From Doris montereyensis (lineage: Eukaryota > Mollusca > Gastropoda > Nudibranchia > Dorididae): 64,000 nt of DNA. This document shows positions 24,405-37,323 of this stretch, piece after piece. The stretch spans positions 1-64,000 of the forward strand of contig JAXRKP010001907.1 of NCBI GenBank assembly GCA_037039925.1, read 5' to 3'. The translations under genes were made by a program, and so were the position numbers. Below the pieces are notes generated by a model. That model was not told the origin of the DNA. It saw only the letters and a program-made list of their open reading frames with translations, and ran no database searches. How positions within the stretch are numbered: position 1 is the stretch's first letter; each line of letters begins with the position of its first letter.

Positions 24405-24600
24405 GTTACATACAGGACTGGCCTGTAGCCAGCCAGTGGACATTTGACGTGCACAGTGTTGTGGTGTATGCACACTGGAACCTCCTTTTTATCTTTGTTT
24501 CCGATGTGACTAGGCGTCGATCCACCTACCTGGGCCAGGTAGTGGGGGGGAAGAGGGGGGCGTAGATTTTGTTTAAAAATCGAGAAACTCTGTCAATCGT
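24405..24600 (-). mobile_element. SINE A fragment
   Basis: Contains the GACGTGCACAGTGTTGTG, GGAACCTCCTTTTTATC and GGCGTCGATCCACCTACC blocks of SINE A; the head is missing, replaced by a CT array. Confidence 0.7.
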
Positions 24601-24689
24601 TATGGGGTCTAGTGCGACGGAAGGACATAAGGGTAAGGCCAGGCCCAGAGTGTGTTGTGCTTGGGTTTTTGTGCTCCTTATACCTCTCC

Positions 24690-25060
<371 letters not shown>

Positions 25061-25099
25061 CTACATTGAACATTGTACTCATCGTGTTTTACGATTGAT

Positions 25100-25310
25100 A
25101 TCAGTTTGTCTGAAAATCTGGAAATATCTCTCTGTCTCTCTGTGTGTCTCTTTCTTTCAGTGATGACTTCTCCACGTGTATGAGGAAAGTCGCTCTGATG
25201 TGGGCTTTCATCACAACCGGATGGTAGCCATCAATCTTGCACCAGCCCAGACTCCAGACTCTCACCTGCGTCAATGGTGATGTCACTCTCTCTCATATCT
25301 CCAGGTGTCT
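25100..25310. other. Non-repetitive island, possible exon
   Basis: A unique stretch between a CT array and a TTGAG/TTGAA array. The minus strand has a donor-like site after SDITIDA (GCAG|GTGAGA), and the plus strand has an acceptor-like TTTCTTTCAG before DDFSTCMRKVALMWAFITTGW. It lies within the cyclase span but matches none of its conserved blocks, so orientation and coding status are undecided. Confidence 0.2.
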
Positions 25311-25434
25311 GGGTGTTCTCTCTCTCTCTCTCTGGGCCTCAAGTCCACACACACACAGTTGAACAGCACGCCGGCACGGTTGGGGATTTGCCGGAGGTTT
25401 CTCCCAGGCCAGGAGCTGGGGAGTGAGGGGAATC

Positions 25435-26085
25435 ATTGGTTTATTGAATTGAATTGAGTTGAGTTGAGTTGAGTTGATTGAGTTGAATTGAATTGAATTA
25501 AATTGATTGTTGAATTGAGTTGAGTTGAGTTGATGTTGAGTTGAGTTGAGTTGAATTGAATTGATTGAATTGAATCCAATTGAGTTGAGTTGAGTTGAGT
25601 TGAGTTGAATTGAATTGAATGGTGAAGTGAAGTTGAATTGAGTTGAGTTGAGTTGAAGTTGAATTGATTGAATTGAGTTGAATTAGTTGAGTTGAGCCAA
25701 GTTGAGTTGAGTTGAGTTGAATTGAGTTGAGTTGAGTTGACGTTGAGTTGGTTGAATTGATTGAATTGAGTTGAGGTTGAGTTCCCAGGCCAATTGAATT
25801 GAATTGAATTGAATTGAGTTGATTTGAGTTAAGTTGAATTGAATTGAATTGAATTGAATTGGAATTTAATTAAATTAAGAATTAAATCAAATTGAGTTAA
25901 ATTAAATTGAGTTGAATTGTTTTGGTGAATGAATTAATTGAATTGAATTGAATTAATTGAGTTGAGTATGAGTAAATGTGTTGAGTTGAATTGAATTGAA
26001 GTGGAAGAAGTGAATTGAATTGAGTTGAATTGAGTTGGAATTGAATTGAGTTGAGTTAATTAAATTGAGTTAAACTGAGTTATAA
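25435..26085. repeat. TTGAG/TTGAA pentanucleotide array
   Basis: Interspersed GAGTT and GAATT pentamers with single-base slips over about 650 bases. Confidence 0.93.
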
Positions 26086-26093
26086 ATTGTACT

Positions 26094-26360
26094 GTGATGA
26101 TGTTTGATGAAGATGAATTAATTACAACGATGATGTTTGATGAAGATGAATTAATTACAACGATGATGTTTGATGAAGATGAATTAATTGATCGATGATG
26201 TTTGATGGTGATGGTGGTCATGATGATGGTGGTGATGACGATGAATTGATGATGATGGTAAATGATGATGATGGTGATGATGATGATGATGTTGATAATG
26301 ATGATGATGATGATGTTGATGATGAGGATGATGATAATGATAATGATAGTGATGATAATA
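26094..26360. repeat. 36-bp triplet of units grading into a GAT array
   Basis: Three copies of a unit with GATGATGTTTGATGAAGATG and AATTAATTACAACGA, then GAT/GGT triplets. Confidence 0.85.
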
Positions 26361-26611
26361 AATTGGAGAAAATCATGACGGCAACGGGTTTGAATGGGTA
26401 GAATGAAGACAAATGGGGGGGGGAGAAAGGGGTTGCCAAATGACCTATTATTTCCCTCTGTCAAGCCAGTAGAATCTTTTCATTCACCTAAGAAGGTGAA
26501 GCCAATTTCAAACAGGTTTGTAGTTATACAGCTGGAGTAATAGCTATATCTTTAATCGTACTTGATATCATCTGGGATGTACCAAGCTCGTGTGATAGTG
26601 ATAATAAATTA

Positions 26612-27640
<1,029 letters not shown>

Positions 27641-27652
27641 ACAGGCAGTCAC

Positions 27653-27724
27653 CTTAGACAAAAGTGAGGGCGTAGAAGAGTTGGCCATACACTTCGTTAT
27701 TAGCCAGAACCATAACACCTTCGG
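27653..27724 (-). other. Candidate small exon of unknown identity
   Basis: A 72-base non-repetitive block lies between AAC/TAA arrays and a TTTGA array, bounded on the minus strand by a good acceptor (TTTCTACCCACAG) and a donor-like AAG|GTGACT. One frame reads VLWFWLITKCMANSS without stop; another reads EGVMVLANNEVYGQLFYALT. It sits between the cyclase exons, but I cannot match it to the missing middle of that domain. Confidence 0.25.
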
Positions 27725-27769
27725 CTGTGGGTAGAAAGACAGTGTCACGTGTCACGCCAAGTCTTAAAA

Positions 27770-28190
27770 GCTGATTTGATTTGAGTTTTGAGTTTTGATT
27801 TTGATTTGATTTTGATTTGATTTGATTTGATTTGAATTGATGTGATTTTGATTGATTTGATTTGATTAGATTCGATTTGGTTTTGATTTTGATTTGATTT
27901 GATTAGATTCGATTTGATTTGATTTTGATTTTGATTTTGATTTTGATTTCTATTTTGATTTGATTTGATTTGAATTGATGTGATTTTGATTGATTTGATT
28001 TTACTTTTTTTTAATTTAAATTGATTGCGGTTTTGATTTTGATTTTGATTTTGACTTGATTTGACACTGACTTGAATTGATTTGATTTGATTTGATTTGA
28101 TTGATTTGATTTGATTTAATTTTGATTTGATTCTTTTTTTTAATTTTGATTTGATTTGTCTTGATTTGAAAAATTTGATTTTTTGAATGG
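27770..28190. repeat. TTTGA pentanucleotide array
   Basis: GATTT/TTTGA pentamers with many TTTTGA variants. The complement, TCAAA, is the tail motif of SINE A. Confidence 0.9.
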
Positions 28191-28295
28191 GTGTCTAGAC
28201 CAGGGGGAGCGGGAGGGGTTTTAACAACGGTTTCCTTCCTCAGCGTAGAATTACGCTAGCGCAACTTTACTCTCAAAAGTAATCTGTTCTCAAGA

Positions 28296-28580
28296 GGCAA
28301 GGTGTCAGGTGTCAGGTGTCCCCTATCAACCCAAAGGTTGTCGGTTCAAAATTTTGTCAAGCTTTTTTATAGTTAAATCTAACCCCCCTCCTGTCCCCAT
28401 CATGATCCCCACCCCCTCCCCCCTGGTTCAGATAGGTGGATCGATACTTTAGTCCCATCGGGGACGGACAGTAAAAAAATGGAGGTCTCGTGTACAGAGA
28501 TCACATCACTTGTGCACGTTAAGTTCCCTTCCTAGTGGGTAAAATCAAATCAAATCAAATCAAATCAAATCAAACTACAC
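28296..28580 (+). mobile_element. SINE A copy with TCAAA tail
   Basis: Head piece GGCAAGGTGTCAGGTGTC and AAAGGTTGTCGGTTC, body AGATAGGTGGATCGATAC, GTCCCATCGGGGACGGAC, GTGCACGTTAAG, ending in a clean ATCAA tail of about six units. Confidence 0.75.
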
Positions 28581-28614
28581 TCTCGTAATATAATTATGTA
28601 TTATAGAGAGAAAA

Positions 28615-28750
28615 ATAGCATCAATGGCCAAGCGGTTAGGCTGTCGCATGTGGCATCATAAGGTCTCGAGTTAGAATCCTAACAAGTTGGTTCTGACGTT
28701 TGTTTCCTTGCGAAAGACGATTGACATGCATTCGTTCCACTTTACTGTTA
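28615..28750 (+). mobile_element. tRNA-derived SINE (family D-like)
   Basis: A box TGGCCAAGCGGTTAGGCTG and B-box-like GAGTTAGAATCCTAAC at tRNA spacing, followed by TTTCCTTGCGAAAGACGATT. Its 3' part continues directly into the 36-bp array. Confidence 0.7.
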
Positions 28751-29395
28751 TGTGTATATTATCGATTCGTTGATTTGATTTCTGTTATTATCGCATTCGT
28801 TCCACTTTACGTTTATTGATTTATCGCATTCGTTTCACTTTATGTTATACTGCATATTATCGCATTCGTTCCACTTTACGTTATACTGTATATTATCTTA
28901 TTCGTTCCACTTTACGTTATACTGTGTATTATCGCATTCGTTCCACTTTATGTTATACTGCATATTATCGCATTCGTTCCACTTTACGTTATACTGTCAT
29001 ATTATCGCATTCGTTCCACTTTACGTTATACTGTATATTATCGCATTCGTTCCACTTTATTGTTATCTGTATATTATCGCATCTCATATTATCTCATTCT
29101 GTTCCACTTTATGTTATACTGCATATTATCAAATTCGTTCCACTTTACGTTATCTGTCTATTATTGCATTCGTTCCACTTTACGTTATACTGCATATTAT
29201 CACATTCGTTCCACTTTACGTTATACTGCATATATATCTCATTCGTTCCACTTTACGTTATACTGCATATTATCGCATTCGTTCCACTTTACGTTATACC
29301 AACGTATTATCGCATTCGTTCCACTTTTACGTTATACAGTCATATTATCGCATTTCGTTCCACTTTACGTTATACTGCATATTATTTATTGTTAT
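28745..29395. repeat. 36-bp minisatellite grown from a SINE 3' end (about 17 units)
   Basis: The unit contains GCATTCGTTCCACTTTACGT and TATACTGCATATTATC. The first partial units are the tail of the SINE at 28615 (GACATGCATTCGTTCCAC). Confidence 0.9.
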
Positions 29396-29398
29396 TAC

Positions 29399-29503
29399 CA
29401 ATGGTGTCTTCAGGGAATTTCGCTGACGTCATAGCCGTCAGGAAAAAAGATAGAGGAGCGTCAATGTGAGTTCCGCCAAATCTCCACTGCTGAAACTGCC
29501 ATA
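29399..29503 (-). CDS. Cyclase-like hydrolase, exon with metal-binding GTHIDAP motif
   Basis: The minus strand contains GGTHIDAP, the HxGTHxDxP-type metal-binding signature of the cyclase family. It is followed, one frame over, by IFFPDGYDVSEIP, which matches the family's HFxPDGxxVxxIPL stretch. Two missing bases (near CCTCT and CCCTGA) would join the pieces and extend them to LKTPL. The donor is TTG|GTAATA; the acceptor may be TTGCAG (start 29503) or TTTCAG (start 29489). Microsatellites flank it on both sides. It belongs with the exons at 21.5 and 30.1 kb by motif order and strand. Confidence 0.62.
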
Positions 29504-29604
29504 CTGCAACCTCTCTTTGATAGAGATGGAGTATGAACAATGCCATTGTACATGCATAGGGTATATTGATCGAGTTGGCATACAACCTATTATTGAATCT
29601 ATTA

Positions 29605-29616
29605 TCATCATCCTTT

Positions 29617-29671
<55 letters not shown>

Positions 29672-29772
29672 GCATCATTATTATCACCATCATCATCATC
29701 ATCATAATCATCATCATCCTTATTATTATTATTATCATCATCATCATCATCATCATCTCAAATTATTATCAC

Positions 29773-29824
<52 letters not shown>

Positions 29825-29962
29825 TTCATCATTATTACTATTATTATTATTATTATTATTATCATTATTATTATTATCATTATTTTATTATTATTATTAT
29901 TATCATTATTATTATTATCATTATATATATTATTATATATACCAGATGGATTATTATTATTA

Positions 29963-30004
<42 letters not shown>

Positions 30005-30020
30005 CATTATTGTTATTAGT
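29605..30020. repeat. ATC/ATT trinucleotide array
   Basis: ATC runs give way to ATT runs; simple repeat between two cyclase exons, i.e. intronic. Confidence 0.95.
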
Positions 30021-30045
30021 GTTTCATTATTGTTATATAATTCCC

Positions 30046-30162
30046 CCAGTATCGTCAGAAGGAGAAGCCCTTTTGGACTGTTGTCAGATTCCATTGGGGC
30101 ATGCCTGGCCAGTACATTGGTGTTGTTGTACATGTTGGTCAGGAAAGGTCAATGACCATGGC
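30046..30162 (-). CDS. Cyclase-like hydrolase, N-terminal exon
   Basis: The minus strand reads DEAMVIDLS, then in a shifted frame LTNMYNN, then TPMYWPGMPQWNLTTVQKGF. The cyclase family starts with a VIDLSxxxxxxTPxWPGxPxFxLxxxxxG pattern, so this is its natural N-terminal block. A total of three missing bases, in CC runs, would make it continuous. The exon borders are not secure: a weak acceptor lies near 30163, and the 3' end runs into an ATT array without a clear donor. An open frame also extends further upstream (NYAIWPYHDEA). Confidence 0.5.
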
Positions 30163-30189
30163 CTCGTCATGGTAAGGCCAAATGGCATA

Positions 30190-30480
30190 GTTTGGTAGCG
30201 CGAAAATGATATTCATGCCTTCATAGTCTAAAGCATTTGTTTTCACCACATGACTTTGATTATTATGATTGGGATGTGGGGAAGTAACATTGAAACGGAT
30301 TTAAACGAGGCATTCTTATTCATCCGTCAATCTTTACATACATACTACCCACGTGACTCAGGAATCCTACAACATACATAATACATATTTCATGCATGAA
30401 ACAACATTGTGAAATTCTGATAAACACAGATTTATAAAATCATATAATCATGGATTGTTACATACATAATACACTGTGTA
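30190..30480. other. AT-rich unique spacer upstream of the cyclase N-terminal block
   Basis: A minus-strand frame continues partly into this stretch (NYAIWPYHDEA and upstream), so the first cyclase exon could begin here. No promoter is recognisable. Confidence 0.3.
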
Positions 30481-30885
30481 CATACATTTTTTCTTCCAAA
30501 CAAAAATACATACAGGACATATTACAGGACAGGGGAAAAACAGGGCAGGGTATGTGTTTTTCATTGTTTATTGTGGCAAACAGAGCAGGGCAGGGCAGGA
30601 CAGTTAAAACAGGGCAGGACATACATGACAGGACAACAGGACAGCACAGTTGTGGACAGGGCAGGACATACAGGACAGGGCATGACAAACATACATACAT
30701 ACAGGGCAGGGCAGGACAGTTACAGGACATAGGACAGGACAGGACATACACAGCACAGGACAACAGGACAGGACATACATACAACATACATGGATCATGG
30801 ATAGGACATACATACATACATACATACAGGGCAGGATTTACATACAGGACAGGACATACATACATAGATACTACTTTTAGAAACA

Positions 30886-30916
<31 letters not shown>

Positions 30917-30990
30917 TACATGATATATACCACATACATACATACATACATACATACATACATACATACATACATACATACATAACATAC
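30480..30990. repeat. CAGGA/CATA compound array
   Basis: ACAGGACAGGGCAGGACATA mixtures, then pure CATA tetranucleotides. Confidence 0.93.
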
Positions 30991-31109
30991 GTCTCAACAG
31001 ACAACATCATAGATGCATAGTTGGCATACATACATACATAATGTGTTTTAATGTTTGAATAGACAATTGGTTTGTAGCATTGTAAAATTGTAAGAAATGA
31101 GTACAAGTC

Positions 31110-31860
31110 AATTTTTTTCATTTTTTTCTAGCTTTCTTTATCAGTTCCCATTCTACCTTTCAGTGTATAGAGACTTAGATGAAACTTTCTGAAAGGATAA
31201 GAGTCCTCACAAGTTTCTGTTTCCTTCCAGAAATCTTTAATTGGAATGCTTCAATGCCTCTTTCATATTCTTCTCATTTTTCCGAGTCTGTCTTTTGGTC
31301 TTTTAACTTGGGCTTTAAAACTGTATACTGATAGCTATTCTATTGTCATACATTCTGTTTACATGCTCTCAATTGAGGTTTCTATCACTTTTTATGCCAT
31401 CTCTTTGGTTTGATCTTTTATTGTTGTGTTTCTGATTTTGTTTCTTTTAGTTTTCCCTACTACTCTTCTTAGATATTTCATTACAGAAATAAACTCTACT
31501 GTATTTTCTACTGTCTAAGGTCCATATTTTGCTGCCATAAGTAGAGTAGGACAATAAACTTTGTTGTATACTGCCATTTTGGTTTTGTTGACAATTCTTG
31601 TTTAACAAATGTTTTCCAGATGGTTATATAAACTCAGCCTTTTGGATTCTCTGGCTGATTTCTTCCCTAAGTTTTCCTCTGAGTTAATCATTACTCCTAG
31701 GTAAGTAGATTTGAATTTTTCTGATGAAATTCTCCCTGCCCAATTTAAGATTTTGTGTTTTAGCTTCCCTAGTCGAAGCATTGTTTTGGTTTTCTTTGCA
31801 AACTTTCATAGACTTTTATTTAGTTCATTGTTCATAATAATTATTAATATTCAACTAAAG
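31110..31860 (-). pseudogene. Decayed non-LTR retrotransposon (LINE) reverse-transcriptase C-terminal remnant
   Basis: In several frames the minus strand gives pieces typical of the end of a LINE reverse transcriptase: SSEKFKSTYLGVMINSEE, then KAEFI/RLSLYNHLENIC-like text, VNKTKMAVYNKVYCPTLL, SKIWTLDS and MKYLRRVVGKTKRNKIRNT. The order (FKYLG block, KxxIY block, YGSETW-like block, RxxDRIRN-like block) is that of the thumb and connector region. Multiple stops and frameshifts show that it is dead. The 5' part, including the YxDD catalytic block, is not present here. Confidence 0.6.
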
Positions 31861-31919
31861 ATCATTTTCTGACAGAAATCAATACAATTGTTTTATCTTA
31901 TCTTAAACCAACATGAACA

Positions 31920-32450
31920 CACAATTTAGTTAACATACATAAACATACAACAGAAAAGATACATACATACATACATACATACAACATACAAAATACATAC
32001 ATACAGCCCACCATACATAAAAACATACAAAATACATACATAAATTCATACATCTGGTTGATACATACATACATACATACACTCATACAAACAAACATGA
32101 AAATAAGTAGTACATACATACACAACAATACATACAGAAAAATACATACTCATACAACATACACAACACAAACAATACACACACATAAATACATAGATAA
32201 ACATACATCACATCAAATAAATACATACACACACACATACATGCACACATACAACATCACATCACATTACATACATACATACATACACACACATACATGC
32301 ACAGTCATGAATACATAGAATACACACACATGAACATGGGCACACATTGGAATACATACAGACATACATACATATATACACCCATACATAAACACATACA
32401 TACATACATACACACATACATACACAAAGTACATACATACATATTCATGA
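31920..32450. repeat. CATA tetranucleotide array with CACA variants
   Basis: ACATACATACAT runs interrupted by AAATACA and CACACA. Together with the array at 30.5 kb it brackets the LINE remnant. Confidence 0.93.
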
Positions 32451-32589
32451 CATACATGCACACGAAAGTAAGTTAAAACGTGAAGCCTCAAGTACGCGGT
32501 TAGGGAAGTCTAACAAACGTGACGAAATCAAAGTCCAAACAAGGATTGAGCTAGTTGTATCACATGAAATAAGCCAAAGTGGAACATGA

Positions 32590-32700
32590 CATCTTTCAAG
32601 TTGAATCTTTGTCTAGCCCTTTCTTTTCAAGTTGAATCTTTGTTTATCCCTTTCTTTTCAAGTTGAATACTTTGTCTAGCCCTTTCTTTTCAACATCGTC
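32590..32700. repeat. Three-copy repeat of about 37 bp
   Basis: The unit contains TTTCAAGTTGAATCTTTGTC and TAGCCCTTTC. Confidence 0.85.
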
Positions 32701-32759
32701 AGTTGCATGGGGTATAAGGGTACAACGAAACTAGGCAATTGATTGATGAAGTCGCCTTT

Positions 32760-33050
32760 GGGACAGACACCACCAGACGGACGGACAGAACAGGCAATTG
32801 ATGAAGACGCCCTTGGGACAGACAGACAGACAGACAGGCAGACAGTACAGACAGATATGGGCAGACAAACAGACAGGAATACGGGTAAACAAGCAGACAG
32901 ACATAACAGGCAATTAATGAAGATCAGGGTATTTGAGAACAGACGGACAGACAGATGGGGGGAAGACAGACATGGGGACAGGCAATTGATGAAGAGTCAT
33001 GAGACAAAAGAGACAGACAGGCAGACAGACAGACAGATAGAACAGACAGA
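32760..33050. repeat. CAGA-rich repeat cluster
   Basis: GACAGACAGACAG runs alternate with a longer unit, GGCAATTGATGAAG, present four to five times from 32735 to 33000. Confidence 0.85.
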
Positions 33051-33184
33051 CATGCTCTCTGTGTGTCTTTGTAAAATCGTGCTTCAGGGTTCAATTGGCA
33101 ATCTTCTTATGTTCACCCAATGGATTCAATAGTTTCAAGAGACTCAAAGGGGGAACAATGAGTAGAAATTTTGATTTCATTTTC

Positions 33185-33480
33185 ATTTCATTTCATTACC
33201 CATAATAAAGCGATCGCTGGGATGTTTGGTAGGATCTTTTCTTATTTAGCACGGACTTCCCTGCAAACAGTGTGACATATTTAACGTGCACAGAGTGTTT
33301 AGACAGACACGCGGACCTCCTATTTACCCCTCGTCTCTAATTGGATAGGCGTCGATCCCCTTACCTGAAGCAGGGGTGAGATTTATCTGAAACCTGAACA
33401 AATGGATAGAACCCGTCGGGTATTGAATCCACGTGAGAGCCAGGTTGAGAGGTCGATACCCTTGCCTCTGGACCAGACAT
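33185..33480 (-). mobile_element. SINE A copy
   Basis: Body blocks AACGTGCACAGAGTGT, GCGGACCTCC and GGCGTCGATCCCCTTACC, and a head ending GAGGTCGATACCCTTGCCTC. Confidence 0.75.
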
Positions 33481-33589
33481 AAAGAACTGACAGAGTCACA
33501 TGTTTCTGTAACCGGCCATCGCCTCAGCCACCCGTTCTTGTCGCCGTTTCAAGGGTTATCCATGAGCTTTATGGATACAAGTCCAATAT

Positions 33590-33911
33590 AAAGAAAGAAA
33601 TGATAAGAATTAGAAAGAAAGAAAGAAGAAACAAATGATTAGGAAGAAAGATCAAGAAAGAAACAAACAAACAAACAAACAGAATACAAAAAAGAAAAAG
33701 AAAGAAAAGAAAGAAAGAAAAAAGAAAGAAAAAGAAAGAAATATGGAAAGAAAGAAAAAAAAGAAAGAAATCATTAAAGAAAGAAAGAAAGAAAGAAAGA
33801 AAAAAGCAAGAAAGAAAGAAAGAAAGAAAGAAGAGAAAGAAAGAAAGAAAGCAGAAAGAAAGAAAAAAGAAAGAAAGAAATCATTAAGAAACAAGAAAGA
33901 AAAAAGAAAAA

Positions 33912-33971
<60 letters not shown>

Positions 33972-34071
33972 AAAGAAAGAAAGAAAGAAAGAAAGAAAAA
34001 GAAAGAAGAAAGAAAAGAAAGAAAGCAAAAGAAAGAAAGAAAGAAAGAAAGAAGAAAGAAAGAAAGAAAGC

Positions 34072-34111
<40 letters not shown>

Positions 34112-34119
34112 AAAAAGAA

Positions 34120-34175
<56 letters not shown>

Positions 34176-34179
34176 AGAA

Positions 34180-34231
<52 letters not shown>

Positions 34232-34277
34232 AAAAGAAAGAAAGAAAGAAAGAAAGCAAGAAAGAAAGAAAGAAAAA

Positions 34278-34309
<32 letters not shown>

Positions 34310-34311
34310 AA

Positions 34312-34351
<40 letters not shown>

Positions 34352-34382
34352 AAAAAAGAAAGAAAAAAGCAAGAAAGAATGC

Positions 34383-34426
<44 letters not shown>

Positions 34427-34460
34427 AAAAAAAAAGAAAAAGAAAGAAAGAAAGATAGAG
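33590..34460. repeat. GAAA tetranucleotide array (about 870 bp)
   Basis: GAAA with occasional GCAA, AAAA and TCATT interruptions. It gives K/E/R- or S/F/L-rich artefact frames. Confidence 0.95.
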
Positions 34461-34474
34461 ATGAAAGCTCTGTG

Positions 34475-34815
34475 GCTACCGACTAGGTGTCAACAGGCAA
34501 GGCGTTGACCTCTCAACCAAAAGGTCGTGGATTCAAGCCCAGGCATGTTGAAGAGTTTTCTCTATTTGTTTTAGTACAACCTACCAGCCCCTGGTCCAAG
34601 TAGGTGGTTTGATACCTAGTCCCATCGGAGACGGACGATAAAAAGAGGTCCCGTGCGCAGATCGCAACCCTAAAAGATCCCATGGCTGTTTATAGGGCAG
34701 TTTGGGACAAATTTAAAAATGTTACTTAAACCTCTGAGATCACCATATCTGTAGATGTGGTTCAATCAAATCAAAGCAAATGAAATCAAATCAAATGAAA
34801 TCAAATCAAATCAAA
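34475..34815 (+). mobile_element. SINE A copy, near full length
   Basis: Head ACTAGGTGTCAACAGGCAAG, CTCAACCAAAAGGTCGTGG and ATTCAAGCCC (B-box region), body GTCCCATCGGAGACGGAC, GGTCCCGTGCGCAGATC, GGCTGTTTATAGGGCAG, 3' part GAGATCACC, then a TCAAA tail. Confidence 0.85.
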
Positions 34816-34978
34816 TATAAGATTTGTGTACCTGGTTCTCAAACCTTTAGCTTTTATTTCCTAAGCTTATCTCCCTTGTATCGTGCATGTATTGCCACGA
34901 CGAGATTACGTGTGATGCCAGTGTAGTAGATACTACCTTCAGTCTTAAGGAAGATGGAGGGAATTTTTATTTGATGTC
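34815..34978. other. Unique spacer between two oppositely oriented SINEs
   Basis: About 160 bases with no gene recognised. Confidence 0.4.
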
Positions 34979-35275
34979 ATTTACCCACATCCACAACTAA
35001 GGTGATCGCGGGCTTTTCGGTAGGATTTTAAATTTTGTCCGGACTACCCTGTAAACAGCCAAGGGATCTTTAATGTGCACAGAGTGTTGTGATCTACACA
35101 CGGGACCTTCTTTATCATTCGTCTCCGACGGGACTAGGTGTCGATCCAACTGACTGGACAACGATTTTGCTCGAAAAAAACTCGAGAACATTTTTCAACT
35201 TTTGGCGAGGTTCGAACCCACTACCTTTTGGTTGAGAGGCCCACACCTTGCCTCTGGACTACCGAGTCCCCTTTT
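34978..35275 (-). mobile_element. SINE A copy, near full length
   Basis: From GTTGTGGATGTGGGTAA (3' end) to a well-kept B box, GGGTTCGAACC, and head GACTCGGTAGTCCAGAGGC. It is the best preserved copy for the tRNA-like head. Confidence 0.85.
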
Positions 35276-35299
35276 GAGGCAGTGTCGTGTCTCACCACA

Positions 35300-35730
35300 T
35301 GGCTCAAACCAAACCAAACCAAACCAAACCAAACCAAACCAAACCAAACCAAACCAAACCATACTATTATTAAACCAAACCAAACCATATCATACCAAAC
35401 CAAACCAATACCATACTATTACCATTACCATACCATACCATACCATACCATATCATACCATACCATATCATACCATACCATACCATACCATACCATACCA
35501 TACATACCATACCATACCATACCATACCATACCATACCATACCATACCATACCATACCATACCATACCATACCATACCATACCATACCATCATACCATAC
35601 CATACATACCATACCATATCATACCATACCATACCATACCATACCATACCACCATACAATACCATACCCATACAATACCATACCATACCATACCATACCA
35701 TACCATACCATACCATACCATACCATACCG
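35300..35730. repeat. CCAAA then CCATA pentanucleotide array
   Basis: Nine or so CCAAA units switch to ACCAT units with single-base slips. Confidence 0.95.
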
Positions 35731-35884
35731 ATGCCAGTTTTGTCTTTAGTCCCGATATCAACCAAATCAATACCTCTTATTGTCTTTGTCATCATACAGT
35801 GTGGAATACACTACTGAAAACGTAGACTGCAAACACACTGGCGACACAGTCCTCTTGTTTCGACGTTTGAATTTACTCTGATAA

Positions 35885-36145
35885 ACCTTACGATAAAAAA
35901 GGAAGTCTCGTGTGCAGATCAGAAAACTGTGTGCATGTTAAAGATACAATTGACGATTTACAGCGCAGATCGGATAACAACAACAACAAAAACACACACA
36001 CAACTAACAACCCCCCCCCCCCCCCATTAAAAAACTCCACAACAACCCCCGCCCCGAGATCACCTTAACTGTGGATGTGGGTAAGTAAGCACCAAAATCA
36101 AATCAAATCAAAGATCAAATCAAATCAAATCAAATCAAATCACTT
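35885..36145 (+). mobile_element. SINE A copy, interrupted
   Basis: Body GTCTCGTGTGCAGATCAGAA and GTGTGCATGTTAAAGATAC, then an A/C-rich insertion with a run of Cs, then GAGATCACCTTAACTGTGGA and an ATCAA tail. Confidence 0.7.
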
Positions 36146-36159
36146 CAACCCCCAACTTA

Positions 36160-36333
36160 CCTATTGCCGTCCAGTTGTTGTTTAAAACTCCCAATTTATG
36201 ACATCCGAGACTTTCCCTTTTCAATTTTATTCTGCTCTCATCGACTGACACTGACACCATGGACCGCTTACTTAAATGATGACGACACAAATGCAAATTA
36301 ATTCATCTAGGGGTTATCATTCTTTACGCCAAC

Positions 36334-36335
<2 letters not shown>
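36160..36335. other. Unique spacer
   Basis: No feature recognised. Confidence 0.3.
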
Positions 36336-36337
<2 letters not shown>

Positions 36338-36430
<93 letters not shown>

Positions 36431-36445
36431 CTCCTCTCTTCTCCT
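36338..36445. repeat. CT dinucleotide array
   Basis: TC repeats with CTCC interruptions; just downstream, a CGCTGGATGAACATC string is present twice (36470 and 36526). Confidence 0.93.
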
Positions 36446-36890
36446 CACTCCTCTCCTCCTCAGCCCCTCACGCTGGATGAACATCCACCCCCCGCATTTT
36501 CTCCTCACCCGGCCCCTCAGCCCTCACGCTGGATGAACATCAGAAAGATTGACTGACAGGTGTGTTCGTTGCCTTGATCTCTTGCTTTCGTCTCTCGTCA
36601 CGCGCACGGGTGAGCTGCAGTCCATTCAACAGCCAGCGATTTCAACTCAGCAGGTGTCACGGAAGGGAGATAATACGTGTAGTAATACTAAAGAGAGAAG
36701 GCGATTGGCTTGTCAATACAGGCGGCGGGTCATGAGCAGCTAATGAACACAGGAGATGAGCACTGTAAGTTATTATATTAAAAGATCTTTACGTTTAGGG
36801 GATGGGGATAGGGGCGGGGTTCTCTTTGTAAGAATTTGATAATGTGTAACATTACATACAAATACCCTGCTCACGGAAATAAAATAAAAA
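36446..36890. other. Non-repetitive stretch, no gene identified
   Basis: GC-richer than its surroundings between 36550 and 36740, with a short open frame on the plus strand (64 codons from 36549) but no recognisable protein. Confidence 0.3.
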
Positions 36891-36895
36891 CACAT

Positions 36896-36927
<32 letters not shown>

Positions 36928-37032
36928 CTTAAGACCGAAACGTGGTGTATTTGTTAATGCACATGTATGGAAGTGGTTGTATGAAAGGGAAAGAGAAGGA
37001 GAAAGTGAGGGTGAGGGTGAAAGAACAGAAAG

Positions 37033-37124
<92 letters not shown>

Positions 37125-37226
37125 GGGGAGAGAGAGACAGACAGACAGACGGACAGACAGAGACAGAGGCAGAGACATACAGAGACAGAGACAGAGAAAG
37201 AGGGAGGGGGAAGAGAGAGACAGAGA

Positions 37227-37323
<97 letters not shown>

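Noticed and set aside
25435..26085. Telomere-like repeat
   Set aside because: The TTGAG/TTGAA pentamers are irregular, internal and not the animal TTAGGG repeat.
33635..34486. 283-codon Lys/Glu/Arg frame
   Set aside because: Reading of the GAAA array.
36549..36743. 64-codon plus-strand open frame
   Set aside because: No homology recognised, no splice context, and its length is within chance expectation.
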